In this document: piece after piece, positions 62,681 to 64,000 of the stretch
Position numbering within the stretch: position 1 is the stretch's first letter
Layout: each line of letters starts with the position of its first letter
NCBI GenBank assembly: GCA_009617715.1
Contig: VTFK01000269.1
Coordinates: 310,001 to 374,000, forward strand
Reading direction: 5' to 3'
Source: Plectrocnemia conspersa
Taxonomy: Eukaryota; Arthropoda; Insecta; Trichoptera; Polycentropodidae
DNA length: 64,000 nt
Translations under genes and position numbers: made by a program
The notes under the pieces: model-generated
Seen by the model: the letters and a program-made list of their open reading frames with translations, nothing else
Databases searched by the model: none
What the model was told of the DNA's origin: nothing

Positions 62681-64000
62681 TTGATTATTTTTTTTAAAGA
62701 GTTGTATAAGAACATTTAAATATAATTAAGATAATTATTTTACATTACTGGGTGAGAGACGAAAGCTGCTACAACATTTTTTTTAATAAAGACTTTTATT
62801 TAATGTGTTTTACATAAAAAGTTTATTAATGTAAACCTTACCTTTAAACAAAAACGTCGCTTGTCGTCGTTGTTAATGAGTCTCAAGTATGGCTTCAATA
62901 TTTGGCTTTATAAATAAATTCAGGTACACTGAGATTGTGGATAATAATCCTTAATAATAAGGAAGCAACAAATTTATTAACTGTTGTTAAAAAATATATT
63001 CTGACAAAATAAGTTTTAAAAGCAAACCAGTTACAATATAAATGTTTAAAAATAACACAGCAACGGTCTTTGTCAGGTGACAACGTTTAACTTTCACCTT
63101 TTCGGAAGACTTTCAATCTCAAAGCTGTCATTCACACGAAATATATTCCGGAAGACCATCGAAAGCGAACTGGTAATTGGTTTTTCTGATTGTTTAATTA
63201 TAATATCTTTTCACGACAATCGGTCAAGTGTTGTAAGCAAAAAAAACGTAATGGGAATATGTCTTCAAAAGAATAAGCTTACTAACTTCAAGTTTTATCC
63301 ATCAATCATTCGAGGTATTGTACGATAACTGTTACGTGGTCAACTGGTTAGAGTAATATGTGAGTCACTTTCTACATTTGAAGTTCTCTTTCGTAAATTT
63401 AAATTAAATTGTTTGTGATAAATACAAATTTGGTTCATTTATAACTCTGCGGCAACAGACCTATATGAAGCTTTTTTTGATTGTTTTTTGCTCATTGATT
63501 AATCACAACAGTCTGTCGTCTGCCTAAGTTACAAGATAAACAAACTTGTAGCAAATTTTCGCATTATTCTTTCGCTAGGGTCATTTTTTAAAGTCAAAAT
63601 CAGATGTTCGATAATTGCCATTGACTTTGAAATATGGTATAATGTCTGATAGAGCATTAAATAGCCAGTGGATTTATTTAAGGCAAAATATAAATTGCAA
63701 AATATCATTTTTTATAAATTTATTATTTATATTGTCAGTAACTTTAAGGTTGCATTAATAAAATATAGAAACATTTTAATACATTAAGACCTAAATAAAA
63801 AAAATATATTATTTTTTAATTCTATTTATGTTATATTTCATATTAATGTTTTGTTGATATTTTTTGTAATATTCAATTACCTAATAATAAAATAAAATAT
63901 TTAATAATGCAAGAATTTTTATTATTTTTGGTACTATGGTACGTTTTATTGTACCAGTTGTGAAATGATAAGATATTTATATTAGTCTCTTTTTCATATT
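62681..64000. other. AT-rich DNA to the end of the window
   Basis: The 83-codon plus frame 63077-63328 and the 62-codon minus frame 62895-63083 have no recognisable domain. No feature is cut by the window edge as far as I can see. Confidence 0.45.

Noticed and set aside
63330..63370. GGTCAACTGGTTAGAG resembling a tRNA D arm
   Set aside because: No T-loop GTTCGA-type sequence or acceptor pairing within tRNA length.

Overview
This window reads as gene-poor, AT-rich nuclear DNA of an arthropod, most likely an insect. It could be intergenic or part of a very long intron. The support is the base composition, the mix of decayed transposons (Jockey/CR1-type LINEs, a second LINE clade, hAT elements of the ZBED/SCAND3-like group, a mariner relic), and the lack of operons, tRNA or rRNA genes, and any convincing host exon. 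I cannot name the order of insect. The only long open frame is a reverse transcriptase; nearly all other ORFs are short AT-rich noise or fall in non-coding GC blocks.

Layout. 1-14.98 kb: AT-rich DNA with a 171-bp-period tandem duplication (about 1.46-1.80 kb), GC-richer non-coding blocks (about 0.5, 3.2, 5.1, 8.8-9.3, 11.5 kb) and a possible SINE at 11.2 kb. 14.98-16.64 kb: a nested hAT structure. A 1115-bp internally deleted hAT element (15069-16183) with matching terminal inverted repeats and an exact 8-bp target duplication sits inside the decayed transposase gene of an older hAT copy. 17.4-25.7 kb: three LINE reverse-transcriptase relics (17.4, 20.3-20.7 and 24.6-24.85 kb), a set of GC blocks and several near-perfect hairpins. 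26-33 kb: GC blocks alternating with AT-rich DNA, plus a dispersed repeat carrying a 24-base motif that recurs at 37.4 kb.

34.0-35.9 kb: the youngest-looking element. It is a 5'-truncated LINE on the minus strand with an uninterrupted 391-codon reverse transcriptase, an A-rich tail made of AAAT units, an older RT relic on its 3' side and an (AT)n run of 113 bp near its 5' break. 36-49 kb: more GC blocks, an inverted-repeat pair bounding about 1.07 kb (42312-43381) and a second copy of the 27.7-kb repeat. 49.8-53 kb: a long decayed Jockey-type RT and a cluster of out-of-order RT motifs. 53-64 kb: GC blocks, a 40-bp perfect palindrome (55239-55278), another copy of the 34.6-kb LINE family joined to a hAT 5' end, a second hAT end and a mariner relic.

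There is no gene pathway to reconstruct. The history visible here is transposon insertion and decay around regularly spaced, GC-richer, non-coding blocks that are plausible regulatory DNA. That role is inference and could be tested by cross-species conservation or chromatin data.
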